Origin: Pseudorhodoplanes sp.
Lineage (GTDB): Bacteria; Pseudomonadota; Alphaproteobacteria; Rhizobiales; Xanthobacteraceae
Direction: 5' to 3'
Assembly (NCBI GenBank): GCA_019187085.1
Contig: JABARS010000001.1
Location: 186,001 to 250,000, forward strand
Length of the DNA stretch: 64,000 nt
In this document: positions 24,380 to 35,400 of the stretch, one piece after another
Layout: the number at the start of each line of letters is the position of its first letter
Position numbering within the stretch: the stretch's first letter is position 1
Translations under genes and position numbers: made by a program
Notes under the pieces: model-generated
Seen by the model: the letters and a program-made list of their open reading frames with translations, nothing else
What the model was told of the DNA's origin: nothing
Databases searched by the model: none

Positions 24380-26890
24380 ATGACCCGGACAATCAGCGGC
24401 CGGCTTAGCGTCACGGTGCGCCATCGGGCTGGACGGCTCACGGCGGCTGCGGGCGTCCTGTTGCCGGCTCTGACAATCGCCACGCATGCGGGCGCGCAAA
24501 CCGCGGCCGGCGAAGAATTTCTGATGAGCGCGTTTGCGGTGATCGACCGGCACATGATGGCTACGCTCGGCGTCACGCTCGGCGCGCTCATGTTTGCGCT
24601 CGTCACCGCGGTCCTGCTGGTGCGGGTCCGGCGGAACGCAGCGGAGAACGAAGCCCGCACGCGCGACCAGATCGCCGCGCTCACCGCCGAGTTCGACCGC
24701 GCCAACGCATTGCTGCTGTCCGAGCCGCAGATCATCGTCGCCTGGGCCGCCGCTTCCGACGAACCCGAAATCACCGGCGACATCGCCATCGTCGCACCGG
24801 CCGGCGATCCGCATCGCGTGCTCGCGTTCGGCTCATGGCTCGCGCCGGACCAGGCGAGCGCGATCGAGCAGGCGCTCGAGGTGCTGCGCACCAGCGGCGA
24901 GGGTTTTGCCATGGCGCTGACGACGCTGGCCGGGCATCCGGTCGACGCCGAGGGACGGGTGATCGGCGGGCGCGCGGTGCTGCGGCTGCGCGACGTGCGC
25001 GGTCTCGCCAAGGAACTGGCGGCGCTGCGCGTCAAGTACAACGAACTGATCGCGGAGGCCGGTGCCCTGCGCGCGCTCGTGGATACGCTGCCCTCGCCGG
25101 TCTGGACGCGCGATGCGGCCGGCAAACTCGAATTCGTCAATCGCGCCTACACCAAGGCGGTCGAGGCGCAGGACGCTTCCGAAGTCGTCGCCCGCGGCGT
25201 CGAGCTGCTCGACCAGGCGGCGCGGCGCGAGGTGGCACGGGCGCGTGCGGAGGGTCGCAGCTTCCGCAGCCGCATGCCGGCGATCGCGGCGGGCGCGCGC
25301 CATATCCTCGACGTGCTGGAAGTGCCCACGAGCCGCGGCAGCGCCGGCATCGGCATCGACATGACCGAGGCGGAAGGCATGCGCACCGAGTTTGCCCGCA
25401 TGATGGACGCCCATCGCCGTACGCTCGATCAGCTCGCCACCGGCGTGGCCATTTTCGGCGCCGACCGGACACTGACTTTCTACAACAGCGCCTACCGCAC
25501 GCTCTGGGACCTCGAGTCTGCTTTCCTCGACCAGAACCCGTCGGACTCCGCCGTGCTCGACCGACTGCGCAGCGCCCACAAGCTGCCCGAGCAGCAGGAC
25601 TTCCGGCAATGGAAGAAGCAGCTCCACGAGGCCTATCTCGCGCTCGAGGCGCGCGAGGCGCTCTGGCACCTGCCGGACGGCCGTACCATCCGGGTGGTGA
25701 CCACGCCGAACCCGGAAGGCGGCGTCACCTATCTGTTCGACGACGTGACCGAACGCCTCGATCTGGAACGGCGTTTCGACGCGCTGATCCGCGTGCAGGG
25801 CGAGACGCTCGACAATCTCGCCGAGGCGGTCGCGGTGTTCGCAAGCGATGGACGCCTGCGCCTCTACAATCCCGCTTTCTCGCATATGTGGAAGCTTGCG
25901 CCCGAGACGCTGGCCGAGCGTCCGCATATCGAGGCGGTGATCGCCTGGTGCGCGCCGCTGCATCCCGAGGACGAGACGCTGCGCGCCCTGCGCACGGCCA
26001 TCACCGCAATCGGCCAGCGCGAGCCGATGAGCGGCCGCCTGGAGCGGCGCGACGGCAGCGTGATCACCTGCGCCACGATCCCGCTGCCGGACGGCGCGAC
26101 GCTGGTGACGTTCCAGGACCTCACCGACACGGTCAATGTCGAGCGCGCATTGCGCGAACGCAACGAGGCGCTGGAGGCCGCCGACCAGATCAAGATCGAC
26201 TTCCTGCACCATGTCTCCTACGAGCTGCGCTCGCCGCTCACCAACATCATCGGCTTTGCGCATTTCCTGGGCGACCCGGCGACCGGTCCGCTGAATGCCA
26301 AGCAGGCCGAATATCTCAGCTACATCACGGTATCGACCAACGCCCTGCTCGCAATCATCAACGACATTCTCGATCTTGCCTCCATCGACGCCGGCGCGAT
26401 GACACTCAATCTGGGCTCCGTCGATATCCGCCGGGTCATGGACGAGGCCGCCGAAGGTATCCGCGACCGCCTGGTCAAGGACGACATCCGGCTCGACGTC
26501 CGCACCTCCCCCGACATCGGCGCGTTCGTCGCGGACAGCCGGCGCGTCCGGCAGGTGCTGTTCAATCTATTGTCCAATGCGGTCGGCTTCTCGCCGGCCG
26601 GCGGCACCGTGCATTTCAGCGCGCGCCGGCAGGACAAATCCATCGTCTTCGCGGTCACCGATCAGGGGCCGGGCATCCCCATCGAGATGAAGGATCGCAT
26701 TTTCGACTGGTTCGAGACCCACCCGCTCGGCTCGCACCACCGCGGCGCCGGCCTCGGCCTCTCGATTGTGCGTTCCTTTGTCGAACTGCATGGTGGTACG
26801 GTCATGCTCGATTCCGATGTGGGCCGGGGCACGACCGTCATTTGCGCATTTCCGATCGAGCAGAGCGCCGAACGCGTCGCGGCCGCGTAA
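24380..26890 (+). CDS. divL: DivL-type PAS pseudo-histidine kinase
   Basis: An 836-aa membrane-anchored kinase-like protein. A signal/TM region (~10-80, including MMATLGVTLGALMFALVTAV) is followed by several PAS-like domains (~220-580), a HisKA dimerisation domain and an ATPase domain (NLLSNAV, DQGPGIP, GAGLGLSIV). The phospho-acceptor position reads HHVSYELRSPL, with Tyr614 where kinases have His. This is the hallmark of DivL, which in Caulobacter binds DivK-P and tunes CckA to control CtrA and the cell cycle. TTG 24359 is an alternative start. Confidence 0.8.
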   Translation: MTRTISGRLSVTVRHRAGRLTAAAGVLLPALTIATHAGAQTAAGEEFLMSAFAVIDRHMMATLGVTLGALMFALVTAVLLVRVRRNAAENEARTRDQIAALTAEFDRANALLLSEPQIIVAWAAASDEPEITGDIAIVAPAGDPHRVLAFGSWLAPDQASAIEQALEVLRTSGEGFAMALTTLAGHPVDAEGRVIGGRAVLRLRDVRGLAKELAALRVKYNELIAEAGALRALVDTLPSPVWTRDAAGKLEFVNRAYTKAVEAQDASEVVARGVELLDQAARREVARARAEGRSFRSRMPAIAAGARHILDVLEVPTSRGSAGIGIDMTEAEGMRTEFARMMDAHRRTLDQLATGVAIFGADRTLTFYNSAYRTLWDLESAFLDQNPSDSAVLDRLRSAHKLPEQQDFRQWKKQLHEAYLALEAREALWHLPDGRTIRVVTTPNPEGGVTYLFDDVTERLDLERRFDALIRVQGETLDNLAEAVAVFASDGRLRLYNPAFSHMWKLAPETLAERPHIEAVIAWCAPLHPEDETLRALRTAITAIGQREPMSGRLERRDGSVITCATIPLPDGATLVTFQDLTDTVNVERALRERNEALEAADQIKIDFLHHVSYELRSPLTNIIGFAHFLGDPATGPLNAKQAEYLSYITVSTNALLAIINDILDLASIDAGAMTLNLGSVDIRRVMDEAAEGIRDRLVKDDIRLDVRTSPDIGAFVADSRRVRQVLFNLLSNAVGFSPAGGTVHFSARRQDKSIVFAVTDQGPGIPIEMKDRIFDWFETHPLGSHHRGAGLGLSIVRSFVELHGGTVMLDSDVGRGTTVICAFPIEQSAERVAAA

Positions 26891-26902
26891 GCGGGTAGAC
26901 CG

Positions 26903-28447
26903 ATGATCCCGACCCCGCCCGGCGGATCAAGCTCCACCATCACGATCGATTCGGAGGCCGCGATCGTACGCCTGGCCGCCGACATCGCCATGGCGCTCGA
27001 GCCCGGCGACCTCGTCACGCTGTCGGGCGATCTCGGCGCCGGCAAGACGACGTTTGCGCGCGCGCTGATCCGCCATCTCGCCGACGACGAATCGGTCGCG
27101 GTTCCGAGCCCTACTTTCACGCTGGTCCAGACCTATGACCTGCCGCGCTTTCCGCTCGTGCATTGCGACCTCTATCGCCTGAGCGGGCCGGGCGAGCTGG
27201 CGGAACTCGGCCTCGACGATCTCGCCGAAGGGGCGGTCGTGCTGCTCGAATGGCCCGACCGCGCAGCGGGGTTCCTGCCGCACGACCGGCTCGACATCGC
27301 GCTGACGCTGCTCCCGCAACGCGGCCTGGAATGGCGGCAGGTGCGCATCACCGGCTACGGAAAATTCGCCGCGCGCGCCGAGCGCTTCGCGGCGCTGCGG
27401 CGCTTTCTCGAACTGACCGGTTATGCCAGCGCGCACCGCGAGCGCATGCAGGGCGATGCCTCCACGCGTCTCTACGAACGCCTGAGCTCCGAGGGCCGCT
27501 CGGCCATTCTGATGAATTCGCCGGCGCGAACGGACGGACCGCCGGTGCGCAACGGCAAGCCCTACAGCGCCGTCGCCCATCTCGCCGAAGACGTGCGGCC
27601 GTTCGTGGCGCTTGCCCACGCGCTGCGCGAGCGCGGCCTTTCGGCACCGGAAATCTTCGCCGCCGACATCGAGCACGGCTTCGTCGTCATGGAGGATCTC
27701 GGCACCGAGCCGGTTGTCGCCGGCGATCCGCCGGCGCCGATCGAGGAGCGCTATAGCGCGGCCGTCGATGCGCTCCTGTCCTTCCACAGCTACGAGTTCG
27801 TCGAGACGATCCCCGTGCCCGGCGCCGCCGACTACACCTTGCCGCGCTACGACTTCGACGCCTTCCTGATCGAGGCCGAATTGCTGCTCGACTGGTATCT
27901 GCCGCGCTTCGATGCCGGCGTCGACGAGACCGCGCGCGCGACCTTTGCCGCGCTCTGGCGCGAGGCACTGAAGCCGGTCATCAATTCCGATCCGGTCTGG
28001 GTGCTGCGTGATTTTCATTCGCCCAACCTGCTCTGGCTGCCGGACCGGCTGGGCACCGACCGCATCGGCGTTCTCGATTTCCAGGATGCCGTCATCGGGC
28101 CCGCGGCCTACGATCTTGCGTCACTTCTGCAGGATGCCCGGGTGGACGTGCCCGAGCAGATGGAATTAGCCCTGCTCGGCCGCTATGCACGGGCGCGGCG
28201 CCAGAGTGATCCGAATTTCGACGCTACGCGCTTCGTGCAGCATTACGCGACGCTCGCCGCCCAGCGCGCCTCGAAAATCCTCGGTATTTTCTCCCGTCTC
28301 GAACGCCGCGACGGCAAGCCGCAATATTTGCATCATATGCCGCGCATATGGGGCTATCTGCAACGCTCGCTCGCACACCCCTCGCTCGCCCCCCTCGCCG
28401 GCTGGTATGCCGTGCACGTCCCGGCATGGCCCGGACATGACGAATAA
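26903..28447 (+). CDS. Fusion of TsaE ATPase and AmgK-like sugar kinase
   Basis: A 514-aa two-domain protein. Residues ~1-150 are TsaE, the ATPase of the tRNA t6A37 (threonylcarbamoyl) machinery, with Walker A SGDLGAGKTTFAR (41-53) and the LVHCDLYRL segment. Residues ~175-510 are an aminoglycoside-phosphotransferase-like kinase, with VLRDFHSPNLLWLP (catalytic Asp) and GVLDFQDAVIGP (metal-binding Asp). The kinase half resembles AmgK, which phosphorylates N-acetylmuramate at C1. The next gene is a MurU-like uridylyltransferase, so this half likely serves peptidoglycan sugar recycling. Confidence 0.88.
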   Translation: MIPTPPGGSSSTITIDSEAAIVRLAADIAMALEPGDLVTLSGDLGAGKTTFARALIRHLADDESVAVPSPTFTLVQTYDLPRFPLVHCDLYRLSGPGELAELGLDDLAEGAVVLLEWPDRAAGFLPHDRLDIALTLLPQRGLEWRQVRITGYGKFAARAERFAALRRFLELTGYASAHRERMQGDASTRLYERLSSEGRSAILMNSPARTDGPPVRNGKPYSAVAHLAEDVRPFVALAHALRERGLSAPEIFAADIEHGFVVMEDLGTEPVVAGDPPAPIEERYSAAVDALLSFHSYEFVETIPVPGAADYTLPRYDFDAFLIEAELLLDWYLPRFDAGVDETARATFAALWREALKPVINSDPVWVLRDFHSPNLLWLPDRLGTDRIGVLDFQDAVIGPAAYDLASLLQDARVDVPEQMELALLGRYARARRQSDPNFDATRFVQHYATLAAQRASKILGIFSRLERRDGKPQYLHHMPRIWGYLQRSLAHPSLAPLAGWYAVHVPAWPGHDE

Positions 28448-28459
28448 GGACCCCGCACC

Positions 28460-29218
28460 GTGACCAACCGTAACGCGCGTCCGCCGTCCGATGCCGGCAA
28501 GAGCGGCATCACGACGGCAATGGTGCTTGCGGCCGGACTGGGCGAGCGCATGCGTCCGCTCACCGAAACGACGCCGAAGCCGCTGATCGCGGTCGGCGGC
28601 AAGCCGCTGATCGAGCATGTGCTCGACAGGCTCGCGGAGGCGGGCGTCGAGACCGCGATCGTCAACGTCCATTATCTCGCCGACCAGATCGAGGCGAGGC
28701 TCGCCGGCCGGCAGCGGCCGCGCGTTGTCTTCTCCGACGAGCGCGCGCAATTGCTCGACACCGGCGGAGGCGTTGTGAAGGCGCTGCCGCTGCTCGGAGA
28801 CAAGCCGTTCTTCCATTTGAATTCCGACAGCATCTGGATCGACGGCGTTCGCCCGAACCTCGTGCGCCTTGCCGAAAGGTTCGATCCGGCCGCGATGGAT
28901 GCGCTCCTGCTGCTCGCCCCGGGCACGGGCAGCATCGGTTACGCCGGCCGCGGCGACTATTTCATGCAGCCGGACGGCACCCTGTCGCGCCGAGCGGAAC
29001 GCGACGTCGCTCCCTTCGTCTATGCCGGCGCCGCCATCCTGTCGCCGGCGCTATTCGAGGCCGCCCCCGCGGGCGCATTCTCGCTCATCCGCCTGTTCAA
29101 TCGCGCCGAGGATGAGGGACGCCTCTACGGGCTGCGCCTCGACGGTGTCTGGATGCATGTTGGCACCCCGGACGCCATCAAGCTCGCGGAAGACGCCATC
29201 CTGGCCAGCGCCGCCTGA
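28460..29218 (+). CDS. murU: MurU-like N-acetylmuramate-1-phosphate uridylyltransferase
   Basis: A 252-aa nucleotidyltransferase of the NTP_transferase family. The signature MVLAAGLGERMRPLTETTPK (21-40) binds nucleotide, and NSDSIWIDG supplies the metal-binding Asp. Together with AmgK, MurU converts recovered MurNAc to UDP-MurNAc, bypassing the fosfomycin-sensitive MurA step. The start is GTG 28460, 12 bp after the AmgK fusion gene. Assignment as MurU rather than a sugar-1-phosphate transferase of another kind rests mainly on that neighbour. Confidence 0.8.
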   Translation: MTNRNARPPSDAGKSGITTAMVLAAGLGERMRPLTETTPKPLIAVGGKPLIEHVLDRLAEAGVETAIVNVHYLADQIEARLAGRQRPRVVFSDERAQLLDTGGGVVKALPLLGDKPFFHLNSDSIWIDGVRPNLVRLAERFDPAAMDALLLLAPGTGSIGYAGRGDYFMQPDGTLSRRAERDVAPFVYAGAAILSPALFEAAPAGAFSLIRLFNRAEDEGRLYGLRLDGVWMHVGTPDAIKLAEDAILASAA

Positions 29219-29358
29219 AAGCGTGATCGGCCGCAGGCGAATCGGATACGCCACGGTCACGCAAGACGGAACGCGCGGACCTGCGGTCTTGCGACGGCCC
29301 GCGCCGGTTTCCGATACGCCGGTTCCCGATGCAACGGATCGCACCCTATAATCGATCG

Positions 29359-32300
29359 ATGGCCGACCACAGCCCGCGTCTTTTCACCATCCCGGCGTCC
29401 GTCCCGTTCCTGCCGGCGCTGATCGAGGCGCTGCTCGATGGACGGCTGGTGCCGGGCTTTTCAGCGGCAAATCCGCTCGCGCTCGCCGACGTCACGCTCT
29501 ACCTGCCGACGCGACGCGCCGGCCGCGTGGCGCAGAACGTCTTCCTGGACGTGCTTGGCACGCAAGCGGCCATCCTGCCGCGCATCGTTGCGATCGGCGA
29601 CGTCGATGAGGACGAGATCGCGTTTGCGCATTTTGCGTCTGCCGGCCTTGCGCACGAACTGCTCGCCTTGCCGCCGGTCATCCAAAGCATGGAGCGCGAG
29701 CTCCTGCTCGCGGCCCTGATCCTGCGCTGGGCAACCCTCATCGCGCCGGAAAAGGGCGCGCCGCTGGTCGCCAATACGCCGGCGGCGGCGCTATCGCTCG
29801 CGGGCGATCTCGGGCATCTGATCGACGACATGACGACGCGGCAGGTCGACTGGAGCCGCCTCGACACGCTCGTCCCGCAGGAGCATGACCGCTACTGGGA
29901 CCTGACGCTCGAATTTCTGAAAATCGCGCGCACGGCGTGGCCTGGCCGCCTGAACGAACTCGGCGTCATCGACGCGGCGGTCCACCGCGACCGCCTGATC
30001 GAAGCCGAGACCCGCCGGCTGCGCAACCATGCCGCCGGCCCGGTCGTGGCCGCAGGCTCCACCGGCTCGATGCCGTCGACCGCGCGGCTTCTTTCCACCA
30101 TCGCGGCTTTGCCGAACGGCGCGGTCGTGCTGCCCGGCCTCGATACCGATCTCGACGAGGCCTCCTGGAACCTGATCGCGGGCAGCGACGAACAACCCGG
30201 CACGCCGGGCCATCCACAATTCGCTCTGGCCGGACTGCTCAAGCGCATCGGCGTGGCACGCGCGGCGGTCGAAATCCTCGCTCCTGCGCGACCGCACGGG
30301 CGCGAGCGTTTCGTTTCGGAAGCGCTGCGGCCCGCGCACGCGACCGAGCAATGGCTCGCGCGCACGGGCGAGACGGGATTCTCGGCGCATGTTGCGGATG
30401 CCATCGCGTCCGTTGCGGTCGTCGAAGCCGCGCATCCGGAAGAAGAAGCGCTCGCGGTTGCGGTCGCGTTGCGCGAGGCGGTCGACGACGGCACGCCGGC
30501 AAGCCGGCAGCGCACCGCCGCATTGATCACGCCCGACCGCGCGCTGGCGCGGCGCGTGCTGGCCGCGCTGGCCCGCTGGCGGGTACCGGTGGACGATTCC
30601 GGCGGCGGACCGCTCACGGAAACGCCGGCCGGCATCTTCGCCCGCCTTGTGGCGGAGACGGCGCTCGGTGGCGTTGCGCCCGCCTCGCTGCTGGCCCTGC
30701 TGAAACATCCTCTCTGCGCATTGAACCGCAACGCCGCAACGCTCGCCGACGCCACCTGCGCGCTCGAACGCGCGGTGCTGCGCGGCCCGCGCCCGCGCAC
30801 AGGAAGCGCCGGCCTCAGGCATGCGGTCGAGACCCTGCGGCGCACGCGCGGCATGCTTCATCCACGCGACCCGCGCACTGCACTCGGCAAGGCCGACCTT
30901 GCCGCAGCGGCGGCTCTGGCCGACGACCTTGCCGCAGCGCTCGCACCGCTCGAAACGTTCCGCACGAAACCCGTCACGCTCGGCGCCATCGCCGAGCAGC
31001 ACCGCCTTGTCATCGAGAACCTGCGTCAGGGATCCGCGGCCGGCAACGACGACGGCAGTGAGTCGCTCGCGCGACTCTACGAGGAGCTGAAAGAAAGCGC
31101 GACCGCCGCCTCGACCGAGATCGCGCTGTCGGATTATCCCGATATTTTCCACGCGCTCGCAGCCGCGCGCACCGTGCGGCGGGCAGGCGATCCCGGCGCG
31201 CGCGTGCGCATCTACGGGCCGCTGGAAGCGCGCCTGCAGCATGCCGATCGCGTCATCCTCGCCGGTCTCAACGAAGGTACCTGGCCGTCCGACACCAACA
31301 GCGATCCCTGGCTCAGCCGTCCGATGCGGCGCGAGCTCGGCCTCGATTTGCCGGAGCGGCGGATCGGGCTGTCGGCGCACGACTTTGCGCAGGCGCTCGG
31401 AGCGCCCGACGTGCTGTTGACGCGGTCCGCCAAGGTCGCGGGCGCTCCTGCGGTCGCTTCGCGTTTCCTGCAGCGCCTTGCCGCCGTCGGCGGAGAGACG
31501 CAATGGGCCGCCGCCTGCAGGCGCGGCGACCGCTATCTGGCCTGGGCGCGCGCGCTCGACCGCCCGCAACACGTAACTCCCGCGCCGCCGCCCGCGCCCT
31601 GCCCACCGCGGGAAGCGCGACCGAAGCGCCTGTCGGTGACCGAGATCGAGCATTGGCTGCGCGACCCCTATACCATCTATGCCCGCCACATTCTCAAACT
31701 GAACCGGCTCGATCCGGTCGGCGCCCAGCCGAGCCCCGCCGAGCGCGGCACCGCTATTCACGAGGCGATCGACCGCTTCGGCAAATGCTTTCGCGACACA
31801 TTGCCGGCCGATGCCCATGGCGAGTTGATCCGCATCGGCCGCGAGGTCTTTGCGCCGCTCGACGATTTCCCCGAGGCGCGCGCATTCTGGTGGCCGCGCT
31901 TCGAACGCATCGCGCGCTGGTTTGCCGACTGGGAGAACGGACGGCGCGCGGACGCGGATGCGATCCTCACCGAGCTGAGCGGCGCGCTGGCGGTGACCGG
32001 CGATTTCACGCTGTCGGGCCGCATCGACCGCATCGAGAAGCATAAGGACGGCGGCTACGCCATCCTCGATTTCAAGACCGGCATTACGCCGAGCGCCAAG
32101 CAGGTGCGCCTCGGTCTCGCTCCGCAACTGACGCTGGAAGCTGCCATGCTGCGCCAGGGCGGCTTTGCCGAAGTGCCGGCCGGCTGCACGGTCGACGAGC
32201 TTGTCTATGTCCAGCTCCGGGGCGGCGACAATGGCGGGACGGCGGAAACGCTCGACCTCAAGCAACCGCCGGACGCCGCCGCCGACCATGCGCTGGCGCG

Positions 32301-32451
32301 ACTGAAGACCCTAGTCGAGCGCTTCGACAATGCGAGCCAGCCCTATCGCTCGCTGCTCATGCCGATGTGGAAGAACCGCTACGGCACCTATGACGATCTT
32401 GCGCGCGTGAAGGAGTGGTCGGCGACCGGCGGCGAAGGAAGCGACGAATGA
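29359..32451 (+). CDS. addB: Double-strand break repair protein AddB
   Basis: Subunit of the AddAB helicase-nuclease, the alphaproteobacterial counterpart of RecBCD, which resects DNA ends for RecA loading. The 1030-aa protein has an inactivated helicase-like N-terminal half (TLYLPTRRAGR in place of a normal Walker A). The C-terminal PD-(D/E)XK nuclease shows GRIDRIEKHKDGGYAILDFK, with the catalytic Asp and Lys. ATG 29359 starts just before the conserved SPRLFTIP. It overlaps addA by 4 bp. Confidence 0.95.
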   Translation: MADHSPRLFTIPASVPFLPALIEALLDGRLVPGFSAANPLALADVTLYLPTRRAGRVAQNVFLDVLGTQAAILPRIVAIGDVDEDEIAFAHFASAGLAHELLALPPVIQSMERELLLAALILRWATLIAPEKGAPLVANTPAAALSLAGDLGHLIDDMTTRQVDWSRLDTLVPQEHDRYWDLTLEFLKIARTAWPGRLNELGVIDAAVHRDRLIEAETRRLRNHAAGPVVAAGSTGSMPSTARLLSTIAALPNGAVVLPGLDTDLDEASWNLIAGSDEQPGTPGHPQFALAGLLKRIGVARAAVEILAPARPHGRERFVSEALRPAHATEQWLARTGETGFSAHVADAIASVAVVEAAHPEEEALAVAVALREAVDDGTPASRQRTAALITPDRALARRVLAALARWRVPVDDSGGGPLTETPAGIFARLVAETALGGVAPASLLALLKHPLCALNRNAATLADATCALERAVLRGPRPRTGSAGLRHAVETLRRTRGMLHPRDPRTALGKADLAAAAALADDLAAALAPLETFRTKPVTLGAIAEQHRLVIENLRQGSAAGNDDGSESLARLYEELKESATAASTEIALSDYPDIFHALAAARTVRRAGDPGARVRIYGPLEARLQHADRVILAGLNEGTWPSDTNSDPWLSRPMRRELGLDLPERRIGLSAHDFAQALGAPDVLLTRSAKVAGAPAVASRFLQRLAAVGGETQWAAACRRGDRYLAWARALDRPQHVTPAPPPAPCPPREARPKRLSVTEIEHWLRDPYTIYARHILKLNRLDPVGAQPSPAERGTAIHEAIDRFGKCFRDTLPADAHGELIRIGREVFAPLDDFPEARAFWWPRFERIARWFADWENGRRADADAILTELSGALAVTGDFTLSGRIDRIEKHKDGGYAILDFKTGITPSAKQVRLGLAPQLTLEAAMLRQGGFAEVPAGCTVDELVYVQLRGGDNGGTAETLDLKQPPDAAADHALARLKTLVERFDNASQPYRSLLMPMWKNRYGTYDDLARVKEWSATGGEGSDE

Positions 32452-35400
32452 GTGCGCCGCGATCGATCCCCGACGCCATCCGGCAGCGCCAGACGGAAGC
32501 TTCGGACCCCGACGTCTCCGCGTTCGTGTCGGCCAATGCCGGCTCGGGCAAGACCCATGTGCTCGCCCAGCGCGCCATCCGCCTCTTGCTGAACGGCACC
32601 GATCCCTCAAAAATCCTCTGCCTCACCTTCACCAAGGCGGCCGCCGCCAACATGGCAACGCGCGTCTTCGATACGCTGCGCCGCTGGACCGCACTCGACG
32701 ACGGGCAGCTTGCTGACGCGATCCGCGCCATCGGCGTTGCCGACCCCGGCCCCGCGACCATGACGCGGGCGCGGCGGCTGTTCGCCGAGGCGATCGAGAC
32801 GCCGGGCGGGCTCAAGGTGCAGACCATCCATGCCTTCTGCACTCGCCTCCTGCACCAGTTTCCTTTCGAGGCCAATGTCGCCGCCCGCTTCGCGGTGCTC
32901 GACGAGCGCGCCGAGCTTGAACTGCTGGAGCGCGAAAGCCTTGCGGTCCTGCTCGAGGCCGCGGCGGCGCCCGACAGCGCGCTTGGCCGCGCGCTCGGCA
33001 CCGTGATCGCGGGCGCCGCGGATACGACGATCCGCGATCTGATCAACGAAGCGATCCGCAAGCGCGATACGGTGATGCGCTGGATCGAACAGACCGGCGG
33101 GCTTGACGGCGCGGCGGCGTCGCTATCGAACATCCTGGCGATCAATCCCGACGACACGCCGGAAAGCATCGATGCCGAAATCGTCGACGGTCCGCTCTTT
33201 CCCGCTGCCGAATGGCTGCGCGCGGCCGACATCTGCGCGAGCGGCTCCAAGCGCGACAACGAGCAGTGCGAGCGCCTGCGCGCCGCTGCGGCGGCCACGG
33301 GGGCACAGCGCGTCGAACTTTATCTCGACGTCTTCTTCACCCAGGCGCGGGAACCGCGCGCGTCGCTCCTCACCAAAACGCTCTGGGAGACCCAGCCCGA
33401 CCTTGCCGGCCGGCTGACGCGCGAGCAATCGCGGCTGATCACCCAGATCGAGCGGCGGCGCGCCGCGGCAACACGCGAGCGCACCATGGCCCTGCTGACC
33501 ATCGTCCATGCCGCCATCGCGCGCTACCGCACCGAGAAGGACCGGCGCGGCCTTCTCGACTATAACGACCTGATCGCAAAGACACTCGGCCTGCTCGACC
33601 CCAAGGCGATGTCCTGGGTCCATTACAAGCTCGATTACGGCATCGATCATGTGCTGATCGACGAAGCCCAGGACACGAGCCCGGACCAATGGGAGATCAT
33701 CAGGCGGCTGGTGTCGGAATTCGCGGCCGGCGCCGGCGCGCGCGCGCGCATCAAGCGTACGGTGTTCGCCGTCGGCGACGAGAAGCAATCGATCTTTTCG
33801 TTCCAGGGCGCCGCCCCGCACGAATTCGACACCATGCGCAAGGAATTCGCGAAGGTGTTCGACCGGCCGCAGTTCGGCTGGCGTCATGTCCAGTTCGACT
33901 ATTCCTTCCGTTCCGGCGCAAGCGTGCTGGCGGCGGTCGATAATGTGTTTCAGGCGCGCACCATCTATGCCAGCATCACCTCCGACGTGGCCGGCGTCCT
34001 GCGGCACGAGTCGCTCCCCGACGCCGCACCCGGCCGCGTCGAGATCTGGGAGCTGGAAACGCCCGATGATGCGCATGAGCCGGAAGGTTGGGACGCCCCC
34101 TTCGATTCCGTTTCGGTGAGCGACCCGCAGGTGCGTCTCGCACAACGCATCGCGCGGCGCGCCAAGGCCATGATCGCAGGCGGCGTCGCGGCCGGCGACA
34201 TCCTCGTGCTGGTGCGCCAGCGCGGGCCGCTGTTCGAGGCGATCATCCGCGCGCTGAAATTCGCCGGCGTCGACGTCGCCGGCGCCGACCGGCTCAAGCT
34301 CACCGAGCATATCGCCGTGGAAGACCTGATGACGCTCGGCGACGCGCTGCTGCTGCCGCAGGATGATCTCGCGCTTGCCGTGGCGCTCAAAAGCCCGCTG
34401 TTCGGGTTCGACGAGGACGCGCTCTACGAACTGGCCTGGAATCGCCCAGGCACGCTGCGCGAGGCGCTCGCCGCACGTCATCCCGAACTGGCCACGCAGA
34501 TCGACCGCCTGGCCGCGCTCGCCCGCAGCGAGACGCCGTTTACCTTCTATGCGCATCTGTTCGGCCCGCAGGGCGCGCGCGCGCGCATCCTGGCGCGGCT
34601 TGGCATGGAAGCGGCCGACGCGCTCGACGAGTTCCTCAACCTCGCATTGGCCTATGAGAGCCGCGCGACGCCGACGCTGCAGGGCTTCCTCGTCTGGCTG
34701 CGCGCGGCCCAAACTGAGATCAAGCGCGACATGGACATTGCCCGCAACGAGGTACGGGTGATGACCGTGCACGGCGCGAAGGGTCTCGAAGCGCCTGTCG
34801 TCTTTCTCGCCGACACCACGACGCGCCCGGAGGGGCCGCGCGCCCCGCGCCTGCTCGCACTGCCGCGCCCGGATGCGCCACCCGGCGCGGCGTCCGCACT
34901 GGTCTGGGCGGGCGCGAAGAAGAACGACGGCCCCGCCGTCTCGGGCACGCGCACCACCGCTCTGACGGAGGCGGAGAACGAGTATCGCCGCCTTCTGTAT
35001 GTGGCGATGACGCGCGCCGCCCAGCACCTGATCGTCTGCGGATACGAAGGCAAGCGCGCGCGGCCGGACCTGTGCTGGTACAATCTCGTCCGCAACGCGC
35101 TGCAGGGCGAGCTTGTCGGAGAAACAGCCGCAGACGGCGACATCCTTGTCTTTCAGAAGCCAGGATCGGGCGTCGCAACCGGCGCAGGCGCGCGGAGCAC
35201 GCCCTCCCCGCAGGATGTCGTATCGCTGCCGGACTGGCTGCGGCGTCCGATGCCGGGCGAGGCGCCGCACAGCATCGCGATCGCGCCTTCGCAGGCCGAA
35301 GAGGAGACGGCGGACGCAACCGACAATTTCGCTTCCGGCCGCAGCGCCGCCCGAGCGCGCGGCATCGCGCTGCATCGCTTGTTGCAGGCCTTGCCCGACA

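Noticed and set aside
24835..26898. 687-codon plus-strand frame overlapping divL
   Set aside because: A shifted frame of divL, Arg/Ala-rich and without any domain.
29791..32289. 832-codon open frame opposite addB
   Set aside because: Antisense shadow of addB with no domain signature.
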